From Physcia stellaris (taxonomy: Eukaryota; Ascomycota; Lecanoromycetes; Caliciales; Physciaceae): 64,000 bases of DNA. The position numbers and the translations under genes were made by a program. A model generated the notes under the pieces. The model did no database searches and was not told the origin of the DNA. It worked only from the letters and a program-made list of their open reading frames with translations. This document shows positions 23,262 through 34,455 of this stretch, one piece after another. The stretch lies in NCBI GenBank assembly GCA_018902385.1, contig JABSSW010000012.1:620001-684000 (forward strand), written 5' to 3'. Numbering within the stretch: the first letter of the stretch is position 1; the number at the start of each line of letters is the position of its first letter.

Positions 23262-23885
23262 AGCAAGGGCTACTCAAATCTGTTGCCGAGAAGGGACGTG
23301 CTTGTGCATGGTACCGATGGCACTCTCCGGCGCAATAACAGGTCGCGCGGATTTGGGTTGTTCGTGAATCTGAATGGTGACGAACTATCAGATAGAGCAG
23401 TCTTGGCAATAGCGACGGAGTATCTTATGACTCTACTCATATGAACCGGAAGATGGAAGATGAACTACAATGAACGCAAGACAGCTAGAGAGTGCAGAGC
23501 AGAGGTATCGGGAATCAAGTTTGATTGTTCGATTGCAGTTCGCTATCTACCGTGGTATCCTTCGGCTCCATTTGTGAATCCGGACACTTCACATCTCCGC
23601 TGTCCTCCCTGCTTCGGGTACGTCTTCCTTCCATCCCCTTCAAAGGATAAGCCAGACATTAGATGCCTGTTTCCTGATTGCCACATGGAGATCTGCCAAG
23701 CTGGTATGCTTGATTCTCCATTGTCATCCAATCCAACCTCCCCAAGCGGCGTCTCTTGCAACAGAGCAAAGAGATATCCGGATGCACCGCTGGTTTGGTT
23801 GAGTGGTCATCTTGGACCGGCCCAGATGAAATTGAATAATGAGCGAACTCAAAGAAATTGACCTCTTCCCTCGATTGGTCTCCAT
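23262..23885. other. Intergenic region between same-strand genes
   Basis: Promoter of the M28 gene and 3' flank of esdC. A plus-strand frame at 23460-23861 has no homology-like features. Confidence 0.45.
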
Positions 23886-24778
23886 TCATCGGCGTCTCCT
23901 TGTCTCAACGCGTTGTCGTGGCCGAATCTCCTGGTAGCGTGGTCGCTCGGGCTCAATTTCGCTGTCCGAGTCGGTTTCCGAGCAGGCTGAGGAGCTATCG
24001 TCACTGTAGCCACATCTGCTTCCACCACAGTCAAGCTTCACTCGATCGCCCTTTCGGGTTACTCCCCATCGATTGCAGCGGCAAGATCCACTGGACTGGT
24101 CACTGAGTGATGACAGCGAGCTTGGTGAACTGCCGCCTGAACTTCGGCTTGATAAGCTGGAACCAACGGAGGATGGCGGGCTGACGTTGCGCATCTTGGC
24201 ACTGTATAACGAAGCTTGCTCCAGCTGGCACGCCAAGTCATCGATACCAGGAGACATGGAGTAGTCGGCCTCTCTCACATGGCGGGATGCGTACGGCTTT
24301 GAAGGCTTGGGGTGCGCGATCTTGGACGGTGATAACGATCGACCCTTGGGGATTTCCATTCCAGGATAACCTGAAGCACGCTTGTTGATGCTTAGCGTGG
24401 AGGCAGGTGTGGCTCCACCGCCGGAGCGTGGTACATCAAGAATGTTGAGTGATCGTCCGGTCGTTGGCTCTCTCGTCGAAGGTTGAGCGGGATCATGTGA
24501 GACATGATAACCATCCATAATATACTGTAACACGATGAGCATTGTGTCTCATATGTGCAACGCTGGCAAACAGAGAAAGTACTTACGTAATACCAATATC
24601 GTTGACCCGGTTTTAGTGTTGAGCTCGAGAAGCGGAAGGTTCCCCTCCAAGCACCAGCCTTGATGCTATCCTTGGAAAGTGGAAGTTGGCCTTTGTATCC
24701 GTCCCATGAACCGAGGAGATGGGCGGTCTTGACATTTGAGGAAGTACGAAGGGTGAATGATAATTGAGTCGTCGACAT
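23886..24778 (-). CDS. esdC: EsdC-like protein with glycogen-binding (AMPK-beta type) domain
   Basis: Exons 24778-24587 and 24524-23886 (62-base intron, GTAAGT...TTACAG) give 276 residues. Residues about 1-85 form an AMPK1-CBM / E-set glycogen-binding domain: SFTLRTSSNVKTAHLLGSWD, GYKGQLPLSKD, WRGTFRF and KPGQRYWYY followed by YIMDGYHVSHDP. The rest is Ser-rich and disordered, with a DDLACQLEQASLY helix, a cysteine motif (SCRCNRWGVTRKGDRVKLDC, then CGYSDD) and an Arg-rich end. In Aspergillus nidulans the esdC product is needed for early sexual development. The domain suggests carbohydrate or kinase-complex binding, not catalysis. The intron interrupts the carbohydrate-binding domain just before its last strand. 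Confidence 0.85.
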
Positions 24779-25981
24779 TATTGTATTGTTGTAAATAGAT
24801 TAATAAAAGTAAAATATGGGGGTAGTCCTCGGCGGTAAATCGCGAGGTTAAAAGAAGTGAATATCGGAGTGGCTTCGCTTCTTACGCGAGAGTCTTGACG
24901 GTGTTACAAGGCTGCCAGAGCACTCGTAAACTCCGAGATGTTGGGGTTGAGAATAGAAGGGGCAGAGACTACGACTGCCTCAAAGACTGGCAAGTACGTA
25001 GGCGCGAGCGAGCAAAACTTGAGCTATCCGCAGAGTCGACCAGCGACAAAGGCAATTCGAAATTCCCAAGAGGAAACGGTACTGAAGGGACGAAAGACCG
25101 AGCACAGCTCTTGGAAAACAGATGCAAAAGCACGAATTACTAAGGATAGCTCAAGGAGATTGGAGGAATTGCTGCTGAGGAAAGAAAGAGAGGGAGAGGA
25201 GGGAGGTGGGCGCTTCTTTATGTTTAGAAAAGCGCTGGAGGGGAAGAGATCGAGGGTCGGAGGAGGATAAGTGGACAGTGATGACCCGCATGGCTGCTGC
25301 TGCAGCTGGAGTGCAGAGCATTGCAGCTCGATTGCAGAACAGGGAAAGGGAGAAGGCAAGCGATTGAAGGCCGGGCGCTTAGAGGTCGAGCTGGAGAGAG
25401 AAGTGAGAGGAGGTTGGACGATCAAAATAGCAACTCTGAGCTAGCATGTGATTGGGCTAACTGGATCTGTCCGCAAGCGAAGCTAGCCCTAATGCGAGCA
25501 TCCATCATCGAACATGCGCCCAATCAGAAGCTCATGAAAGATGAGAGTCGGCGTTTACCTGCAGATGTCACATCCCATCCAATACCGACCATCACCTCGA
25601 CTTTCTTCCTCACGCGAATTGACCTCCTTCAAAGCGGGAGCCTTGCTATATCATCTGTCATATTCGATGATTTCCCCGAGTATCCTAAGGCAGATGAAGT
25701 AATAGTGTACAGTGATCAGATGCGACACTGCAGATGATCGAATCATCCCTGCCTGGGCAATGCCATGCTATATGCAGCTAACCTTGGGACCTATCACCCG
25801 ACCCTGCGCCGACGCTATGCTGAAGATATGCTGAACAATCCTTCCTTGGTCCGTGCAGATTCAGAGATAGCAGAATTGCTAGCCGATTCCCACAGGCCAC
25901 CGAGACTGGAATGAGATGCCGCGTGACATGATCCATCAGAAGTGTAGCGAGCCTGTCGAACTCGAGAAGGCGACATCTGAC
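24779..25981. other. Intergenic region, purine-rich in part
   Basis: 1.2 kb between the esdC promoter and the rpb2 3' end. About 25140-25260 is G/A-rich on the plus strand, and 25290-25335 has CTGCTGCTGCAGC-type sequence. The open frames here look like composition effects. Confidence 0.5.
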
Positions 25982-28900
25982 CTATCGGACCGAAACCCCA
26001 GATCGCTTGGTGTACATTCGGGCGGCGATATTCATCGACTGAAGCTCCTGGAAAAGCAGTTTGGCCGCATAGGGCAAGAATACTTGCGAGATTCGGGTCT
26101 TGTTGTGGCACGGTCGGCACTCGAATGTCTTTTTCGTGTAATTCCTGTGGTCACAGTCAGCCCAAATCCGTCAGCCTTGGCGTTATCTGGGTCCACTTAC
26201 ACTATCGGGGTCATCAAGCCACAGATGTCGCAAATGTGTACTCGGTAGGCGTCTGACACCTCGAATAGCCGCTCCTTCAAGAAAGCACTTGCTCCATGGG
26301 CGATCATACAATCCCGCTCCATCTCCCCGAAGCGGAGTCCACCGTCTCGAGCTCGTCCTTCCACCGGCTGCCTGGTCAAGATCTGCAGCGGGCCTCTAGC
26401 TCGGGCGTGAATCTTGTCATCCACCATGTGCCGTAGCCGCTGGTAATAAGTTGGTCCAAGGAAGACTTGCGCTACCAGCTTTCGCCCAGTGTGCCCATTG
26501 TACATGATCTCGAAACCTCGAGATTGGTAGCCATGCTCACGAAGGAGCCGGGAGACGGAATCGACGGTAACTTCCGTGAATGGTGTCGCGTCACCTTCAA
26601 AGCCTCGCAACGACGACACCTTGCTCAATTGACACTCGATTAAATGGGCGATAGTCATCCGGGAGGGAATGGCGTGTGGGTTGATGATCAGATCTGGCAC
26701 TACACCTTCGCTAGTGAACGGCATGTCCTCCTGGCGGTATGTAATGCCAATGGTTCCTTTCTGACCGTGCCGCGATGCAAATTTATCCCCAATCTGCGGG
26801 ATTTTGGTAGTTCGCATACGTACCTTGACAAACTTCAAGCCTTCAGCGTTGGTAGTCAGAAGCACCTGGTCGACCAAACCGCTCTCAGTGCTTCGCAGTG
26901 GAGTTGACGCGTCTCTCTTGGTATGAAGCTTAGTCCGTTGACCCATCTCCTCGGCATCCGGTGCGATAGGGGCTGTCTTGCCAATGATGATATCTTCGCC
27001 AGATACCCGAGCTCCAGGCACGATGAGACCGTCATCATCCAACTTGTCATATGTCCCGTTCTTGGTTCTGAGGGTGTCGCTCCGCATGGGCTTCTCGAAT
27101 GCTTCCACGACATGTGCGCCGATCTTTTTTCTTGATCTGTATAGGATCGATAGAATAAGCTTCTAAAGAGGCCACGGTCGATACTGCTTTGATTCATGAT
27201 GACAGAATCTTCCTGGTTGTAACCCGAATAACAAGCGATAGCTACAATCGCATTCTGACCCGCGGGCAATTCACGGAACTTGAGGTATTCCATGGACCGT
27301 GTCGTAGCAAGAGGCTTCTGGGGATAGTAGAGAATGTGCGACATCGTCTCCATACGCTGGTCATAGTTGGTAAGAAAAACGCCCATGGCTTGCTTGCCCA
27401 TGGCAGATTGGTACGTATTACGAGGCGACTTGTCTTGATTTAGCGGGAGCAAACCAATATGGAAACAGTAGACATACCTGATTATGATCCGGAAACGGAA
27501 TGATACTTGCGCAAATACCCAAGATCATGCTTGGATGGATTTCGCAATGAGTCCATGTGTGTGCTGTAGGATTCATAGGGGCTGTCACTCGTCGGTTGGG
27601 TTCGTCAGGATCTGGCTGGTCGAGCGTATATCCTGCCCGTAATTGTCTCGACATAGCAAGATCTTGCGGTGTCATGACAATCATCACCGTTTCCTCTTCC
27701 TCGGCATCTACGTATTCCACGACACCCTCGTCGATGAGTCCATTCCACCCAAAGGTTAGCTTCTCACGTACCTCTTTGTCCATGTCATAGGGGACAGTAT
27801 CATCATCATCTAGTTTCTGACTGTGTTCCTTACTGAAGACAAGCTCGCCACATTTATTGCTCTTCGGATCGTTGTCGACTACGAACAGAGGCCGCAAAAC
27901 GCGGCCTTGATCTGTAAGAATTCTGAATTCGCGTTCTCGTATATCACGGATCAAGCTGACCTCCGGCTCGAGCACATGCTTTCTTCGAAGAGACTGGACA
28001 GCGTTGACAAGATGGGCGGGGTGGCGATGAACGCCTACCCACACGCCGTTCACGAATATTTTGGTTGCGTTCGGAGCCGTGTGAGGTTCGTATTCTTCTA
28101 GAGATTCCATTTGCCTTTGGAGCAGGAAGGGAACAATCCCATCGCTTGGAGTCCCAACGGATACATGACACATCAGAGCCAGATTCTTGACTAGACCACA
28201 TGCTTGCCCTTCGGGCGTCTCAGCTGGACAGACGAGACCCCAATGGGTATTGTGCAGTTGTCTGGGTTTGGCTATTTTGCCGTCACGACCTATCGGCGTG
28301 TTGGTTCGCCTCAGATGAGACAGTGTAGAGGCAAACGTAAAGCGGTTGAGCACTTGTGAGACTCCTGCTTTAGATGATGCTGCCTTTTTTTGCTCTCCCC
28401 AATTGCCTGTCGCCAGAGAGTATTTAAGACCGTTCGTCAAAGTAGCAGACTTCACGCCCAATGTTAGAATGAACTCCTTGTTAAGCTCTATGCATGTCTT
28501 CAAGTATTTTTCAACATCCTTTGTGAGCTTATTGAACAGGGTCCGGAAGAGTCCAGCGAGAAGTGGACCAGCCAGATCAAGCCGCTTCTTGCCAAAGTGG
28601 TCCCGATCATCTACTTCTCTACGGCCTAACGCACATTGTAGCATTTTATGTACCATGTAACCGATGAAGAAAGCCTTCTTGGTCTCGTTGCCGGGGTTTT
28701 GAGACACGTGCGGTAGTAGTTCCTTAGTCAGTACATCTTTGGCAAACTTGACACGTTTATCATGAGTCATGAATTTGCCATTGCCACGTTTTCCTATAAA
28801 ATCCAAAGCAACCTCCTGATCTTGAATCACAAATGCTTCCTCGAGGCAAGGTTTAAGCATCTCCATCATTTGAGTATCGTTTCGGTCAAAGCAAATGTGA

Positions 28901-29880
28901 TTGAGGATATCCTCATCGGAGACGACACCAAGAGCCCGGAAGACAACGGCTATCGGGATATCAGACTTGATATAGGGTAGAGTGCATCTGATGGTCGATC
29001 CTTGAGCTTTGCCCCCACCACTGGAAAGCAGCTTTACCTGAAGACTTGAGATGAGTCTCGAGCCTTTTTCCAGAGCACTTCGAATTTCAGCAACGTAAGG
29101 AGTCGCTGTTGGTTGAGCTTTCTTGAACACTTGCACGATGTTTGCTGCACTCCGCTCTTGGGCGATCAAAACTTTCTCACTACCGTTGATGATGAAATAG
29201 CCACCTTGATCGTAAGGGCATTCGGAGAAGTTGTACAGCTCTTCATCCTTCAAATTGTAGAGATGGCAATATTTGGCTTTCAACATCATGGGAAGTTTCC
29301 CTATGAAGACCTTGAGCCCCTTCTCATGTCCTTCGTCGTCCTTTTCCGGTTCATCTTCCATTTCCCACTTGAGGTACGTGCCATTGTTTTGCTTTTCAAT
29401 GTGGGCTTCGTCTTCCATATCTGCACCATACTCTTGGTGAAGTTCGGATGCCGGGCGTTCACGGGCCACAGATACCCGCTTCGTCATCTCAATGTACATC
29501 GGAGCGGAATAAGTCAGGTTACGCAACCGCGCTTCCTGCGGTAACAGATAGCTGGTAGTCCCATCGCCTTCAGTCATCGCTGGCTTAGCGAGAATGAGGC
29601 GTGTGAATTTGATCTCGTATCTGCGCACCACGATCGGATCCGAGTCGTCGTTTGACGGAGGTGACTTGTGATCAACGGTGACGGTGGAGTTCGCGTCGAC
29701 TATCTCCTGCATGGTATGCATCATGAAATCGTTGAAAGAGTCAATCTGTTGAGACACCAGGCCTTTGCTCTCAAAGAAAGCAGAGATGACACGCCAACAG
29801 TCCTCAGATGTGATTCCCTCATCTTCCTCCTCCTCGGGATCCAGATAGTTCTCATCATACTCGGCTCCATCAGTATCCAT
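25982..29880 (-). CDS. rpb2: RNA polymerase II second-largest subunit RPB2
   Basis: Nuclear polymerase core subunit that forms, with RPB1, the catalytic cleft. Exons 29880-27478, 27428-26201 and 26144-25982, with introns of 49 and 56 bases. Start [19 protein letters not shown] fits the acidic RPB2 N-terminus. Marks: the SSEDCW-type start ([20 protein letters not shown]), [15 protein letters not shown], the fork and hybrid-binding regions ([20 protein letters not shown]), the active-centre loop [33 protein letters not shown], and the C-terminal zinc site (CDICG...CRPCHNK). One base is missing in the A6 run at 27125-27130 (T6 on plus), where [19 protein letters not shown] is expected. Counting that base, phases agree and the product is about 1,264 residues, normal for fungi. 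For an essential single-copy gene this is almost surely a sequence error. Confidence 0.95.
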
Positions 29881-31229
29881 GTTTGCGAATACGTAAGCAG
29901 AAGATCGCAGCGTGCGCTACACCGGTCGAGTCGGAAGGGGAGACAAGGGGCGTAAACTTCGGCTGACAGCCAAAAGTGCAGTCTTGGAAGATGATTCTTC
30001 GACAATGATTCCGCCGAGGATCATGAAAGAATGCGCTCGTGCAGCACGCGTGCAGGCATTCGCGATTAGTGAGTGAACACAGGAATGTATCAAGAGTGGT
30101 AAAGTGAACAAGAAGTGAAGCAAGCCCATTCATCCTTTTTTTGGCATGACGCTAGCGCGTAGCATCGCCGAGGCTAGGCTGCCGCTAGGCTGAAAGAGGA
30201 TGTGCGTCGAGCCCCACAGCAGAGCCGCATCTAACTTTTTTCTATTGCGACATGTGAAGCATCAGTGCAATCGCCATACAGCATCATCGGAAGCTTCACT
30301 ATGTACAGCACGATAGTGTTGAGGGAAGGCCCGGGATTGAAAGAGGAATACACATCAGACGAGCTTCTGTGCCTCTAGCCAAGGTCCTTTCATATACAGT
30401 CCACATCTAGCGTCGCATGTCTGCGATATCCCACGGCGAGAACAGGGTTGGGAAGCATAAGATCTGCATATCGACCGCTGCCAGGTTACTACCAATACAA
30501 CTCCACGGCCTCACTGGTAGAGCCCATGCCGTTTGCTATCGGTCACAACGATAATTAGGACAAAGCCATTGCTTAGAGGTCCATTGACAAGCTACAAGAT
30601 CCATAACATAAGCTGGAAGGTATAGTCACTTGATACCTTAATATGAATTCAAAGACAGTGATGGAACCAAATGGCTCCAACGCTCAGAATCAGTCTCGGA
30701 ACATGGTTGGTCTCGCGTTGTAGCCTGTTTTCTTCCTCTCTCACCCTCGAATGGAAGAAAACTCAGATAGATGTTGGCGCATTCACTCATGTGATTTTCG
30801 AGAAAGCCCACACTCTTGTTGCGATTGTTAGCAAATCGGGTTTGTTCAGATAGTTCTTCGCAACGATTAGCTATGTATCAACGATGATCATGACCATTAT
30901 CTCTATCTTGTCTCCTTGAGCATGAATACCAGCACTACTGCTGAGAATTGTGCTATGGGCACATGGCTATTAACTTTAGCAATTTGCAGAACGCTGAAGT
31001 TGGCTGTACTGTCAATTGAAGCGCTCTATCAATATCTCATTGATCTAAGAGTCGTGAATCGTCATCTGGCTGTGAACTGTGAGGACGATATTGTTACGGC
31101 GACACACTAGGGCTGGCTGTATCTGGACTAGTGGATTATCCAGGCTAAGATCTTGAGTTTAATGTAGCTGGTGAAATCAGAGAGCTTCCATTGACCTCCT
31201 TCAACCACCCAATCCTCTACTCCACAGCT
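29881..31229. promoter_or_regulatory. Divergent intergenic region, rpb2 and cox4
   Basis: 1.35 kb shared upstream sequence. Open frames at 30671-30853 and 30916-31110 are unsupported. No obvious TATA box next to either start, as expected for housekeeping genes. Confidence 0.5.
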
Positions 31230-32241
31230 ATGCTTCTACGACGGTCAGCAATCAGTCTTTCGCGACGGGCAGCCGCCCACTCGGTCGCATCTCGCACCTT
31301 CGCGACCTCTGTTATTCGCCGTAAGCCATACAATGGCTGCACTCCGTACAGATACCATCAACCGCTAATTCACCACTTCGACAGGAGACCAAAAGTCCGG
31401 CGACCCAGCTCCAGGCCAAGCAGAGTCCAAGATGGTTCCTTTCGAAGGTATCGCTCTACCTCCCTCGAAGAAAATAGCAGAGACGCCATGAAGGTCGAAG
31501 CTAATCCCTTGTAGAGGTAAAGGGAGAAGAAGATTTGCTCCCACCTGGCGCACAACCCGGCACGGTTCCCACAGATCTTGATCAATCGACCGGCCTAGAA
31601 CGGTTAGAAATATTAGGGAAGATGCAAGGCATTGACATCTTCGATATGAAGCCGCTAGACGCCTCGCGATTAGGTATGAAGCTCCCAATGTCGGCTTGGG
31701 CAGATTATACGCCCAGAATCGTTGCAATAACCTCTTGCTTCCTAATCCTTTCCTGCTATCCTAGAACCGGCGTCAAGAGTGAGAATCGGCGACTGACGTT
31801 GTTTCGCCTGCAGGGACCCTCGCGGATCCGATCATGGTTAAATCTTTTGGGGATGAGCAATATTGTGGCTGCACCGGCTTTCCAGCAGACTCACATGTCA
31901 CTAAATGGCTTACGGTATGATTTAGGCAGCTATTCATTGGAGTGTACGGCTAAAACCGATCGTAGATTTCCCGCGGTCGCCCGATTGAACGCTGTCCAGA
32001 ATGCGGCAGTGTGTATAAGATGGAATACGTTGGTCCACCAGACGATCCGCATGCACATGAGCGTTAGTTCCCCACTGCTCTTGCCACTCGCTACTTAGCC
32101 CTATACACATCGGGCTATCCTCGTGTTGCATACGCCATTCGACTCTAGGGCTAATGAAGAACAGATCATGATGGCCATCACAACTACGAAGAGCCGAAGA
32201 CCTTCGCAGACTACGTCAAGGAAGACTATCGGTGGACATAG
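31230..32241 (+). CDS. cox4: Cytochrome c oxidase zinc-binding subunit (yeast Cox4, mammalian Vb)
   Basis: Six exons: 31230-31320, 31385-31447, 31515-31673, 31814-31914, 31966-32062, 32165-32241; 195 residues. All phases match. The first 30 residues (MLLRRSAISLSRRAAAHSVA) are a mitochondrial presequence. The mature part includes GTVPTDLDQSTGLERLEILG and KMQGIDIFDMKPLDASRLG, then the zinc site: C-x-C in YCGCTGFPADSHVTKW and C-x2-C in ERCPECGSVYKMEYVG. The C-terminus has a His-rich stretch (DPHAHEHDGHHN) and ends KTFADYVKEDYRWT. The protein lies on the matrix side of complex IV. Introns fall about every 20-50 codons, unusually dense for this window. Confidence 0.95.
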
Positions 32242-32885
32242 TAAATCCATCACAGCGTTACAACTACTCAGGTGCAATTTAGTCGTGCAAGAATATTTCG
32301 AAGGAGAGTAACGAGAACGTGACCGTAACAACATGTGTAAAATGGGACTTTCCGCGCCGTCATTAGGAAAGTTAAGCATCCCCTAACGTTGGAACGTCAC
32401 CTATTTCTCCACGCTTTGCTCGAATTTCTTTACTGAGAAATGTTATATCCAGACTTTTTCGTGCACTCTTCCATGCAGTGCACTGTCTCTCAGCTGGTCT
32501 GAGACCTCGTCAGGAACAGGCCTCTAGATTTCTTCTTGTAAGATTAACGTGTTATATTTGTCCCTTACATTACTGTAGTAGTGGCTCAAGACATTGATTC
32601 TTTTACTTAACGTATATGTTTCACCTGCCTGCTAAGTTTGTTAATGGTACCTTATGAATACTCATTCAACCTTCCTAATTCTCCGGCCCGCCATCATTCC
32701 ACACGCCCTTATTCAACCACGCATCGTCAGCTTCTTCCCAATTAATCGACGCTATCCTCCCCCCTTTTCCATGCAAGCAAATAGACAATCCGTCCTACAA
32801 GTACCGCGAGCATTACGACAGTGCGAGCCCCCAGCGTTGCGCTGGCTCTTGGCCGCTACGGCTGGACTATCATCTCCATCACCAC
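32242..32885. other. Intergenic region, no clear gene
   Basis: The 3' flank of cox4. Forward frames from about 32654 overlap the next entry and are discussed there. Confidence 0.4.
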
Positions 32886-33551
32886 TTATACGGCGCAGCC
32901 CCTGGTGTACGATATCATTTTATCACAATACATCGTCGTCAGCGAGCCAAGCGTCGAAGAAACTGTTCTGGCGATCTGTTCTCCCCCCCCAACGTCCTCA
33001 AAGACCAAGCTCGACCGCTGGTGCTCGATCTGATATCCGACGAAATCTTCTCCCCACACGACGCCATTGTCTTTGCGGGGTTGGAGTAGGTGGTTGAGTG
33101 CAAGGCCTCCAAATTTAGGTTTGCGGCAGGCGAAGTTCGCTTCATCCATATACTTCTTGTTGCTGTTCTCATTCGAGGATTCTGCAAAAGCAGACGCGTT
33201 CGAGATTGCTGGCTTCCTTTTTCCGTAGCCCTTTGGAATTTCCCAGGGATGCGTGGAGGAGCTTCGAAGTTGCAGGTTTGGAGACGGAGGAGGAAGGTAG
33301 GTCGCTGCGGTGCTTGAGCCTCGAGACAGATACGGGGGCTTGATCGGCGTCCGAGGTAGCAATCGGGGAGGTGAAGGTGAAGGGAAGCTTGAGGGTAATG
33401 GAGAGCGATTAGGCGTTGTCCCAGATTGAGAGCGAACATTTTCGAAAGAACGGAATAGTGTCAAGTGCTTGCTCAGCAGGTATACACAAGATAGACACCA
33501 ACGAAAGTTTCCTTTTCGCTGGGATAATTGACAGCGTTGGAGGGAAAACAT
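32886..33551 (-). CDS. Doubtful 221-residue hypothetical protein
   Basis: Uninterrupted minus-strand frame with ATG at 33551 (MFSLQRCQLSQRKGNFRWCL). Contains a Ser/Pro-rich middle and a more folded-looking end (KFGGLALNHLLQPRKDNGVV, WGEDFVGYQIEHQRSSLVFE). A competing plus-strand reading across 32790-33091 also looks protein-like (GRYGWTIISITTYTAQPLVY ... VEETVLAICSPP), but needs one extra base in the C8 run at 32983-32990 to continue into NVLKDQARPLVLDLISDEIF and end at 33091. Only one strand can be right and I cannot decide. No family recognised in either. Confidence 0.35.
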   Translation of the reverse strand: MFSLQRCQLSQRKGNFRWCLSCVYLLSKHLTLFRSFENVRSQSGTTPNRSPLPSSFPSPSPPRLLPRTPIKPPYLSRGSSTAATYLPPPSPNLQLRSSSTHPWEIPKGYGKRKPAISNASAFAESSNENSNKKYMDEANFACRKPKFGGLALNHLLQPRKDNGVVWGEDFVGYQIEHQRSSLVFEDVGGGEQIARTVSSTLGSLTTMYCDKMISYTRGCAV

Positions 33552-34455
33552 TGCTTGAAAGTCATGATCTCATTTATGCATAGTCTTCAGGAAAGTGTGA
33601 TGCGTGATTGGGTTGTGTTCGTTGGCGACTTCGTTTCTTTCTACATGGTGTCCGAAAGACCCGTCATGGTTGACAAGTGTTACAGTGCTTAGGTTATCAG
33701 TGAAGGAGTAGATGCATCGGATGTCCGAGGGTCTGGAATCTAGAACAAGAAAGGTCACTACAATGCAATGCATTTACTAAAAGGGGGTAACAAGGCTCCC
33801 CTCTCCTTCTTGATCCACTTCATGCATTTATCGTCTCCGGGCTTGCCCCATCATGCGTGATCTCCTGCCTTGGTACTTCCTTTATAAAGTCATCCGCGTT
33901 TTTCCAGAACTGGTCGCCGTAGCCCCGAGCCCGGAGACTGGCGGCTGGAGTACGATGAACGGGGGGATGTGTCCCCGTAATAGAATCCAAGAGGATGACA
34001 GGGGATGAGGATGGGGCGAGAGAATGGACGTCGGCACAAGACGAAGGTGGAATCGGCTAAATAGCGGTTGTGATGTCTGTGGATTTCGATAGAGGGATTG
34101 AGTTGGGAGAGGGAGCTCAAGAGAGGAATAATTTAGTAGAATTAGGAGAGAGAAGGCATAATGGTCCTGTTAAAGAGGATGTAACAAACGAAGATGTCTT
34201 CTCGCGGGCTCATAGGTAATACAAATTGACAAATGTACAAGCTGGCAGTTATCTCACCGGCTAGCTTTAACGAAGCTTTCGATTTTCATGTTGTTTTGAA
34301 CTACTAAATACCATTTGAAGTCCCTCCAACACCCGCCCTTGAGAAGTCTCCAGACGCCCCTAGATTCGACATCGTTTTCATGAACGCTCCAGACCAATCG
34401 TTGTTCTACGCCATTTGTCACCGCCTATTGGATGAGAATTTTGCCATCTCCCACC
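33552..34455. other. Intergenic region, no supported gene
   Basis: Small minus-strand frames (33570-33773, 33890-34120) have no motif support. The region includes the prp8 3' flank. Confidence 0.5.
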
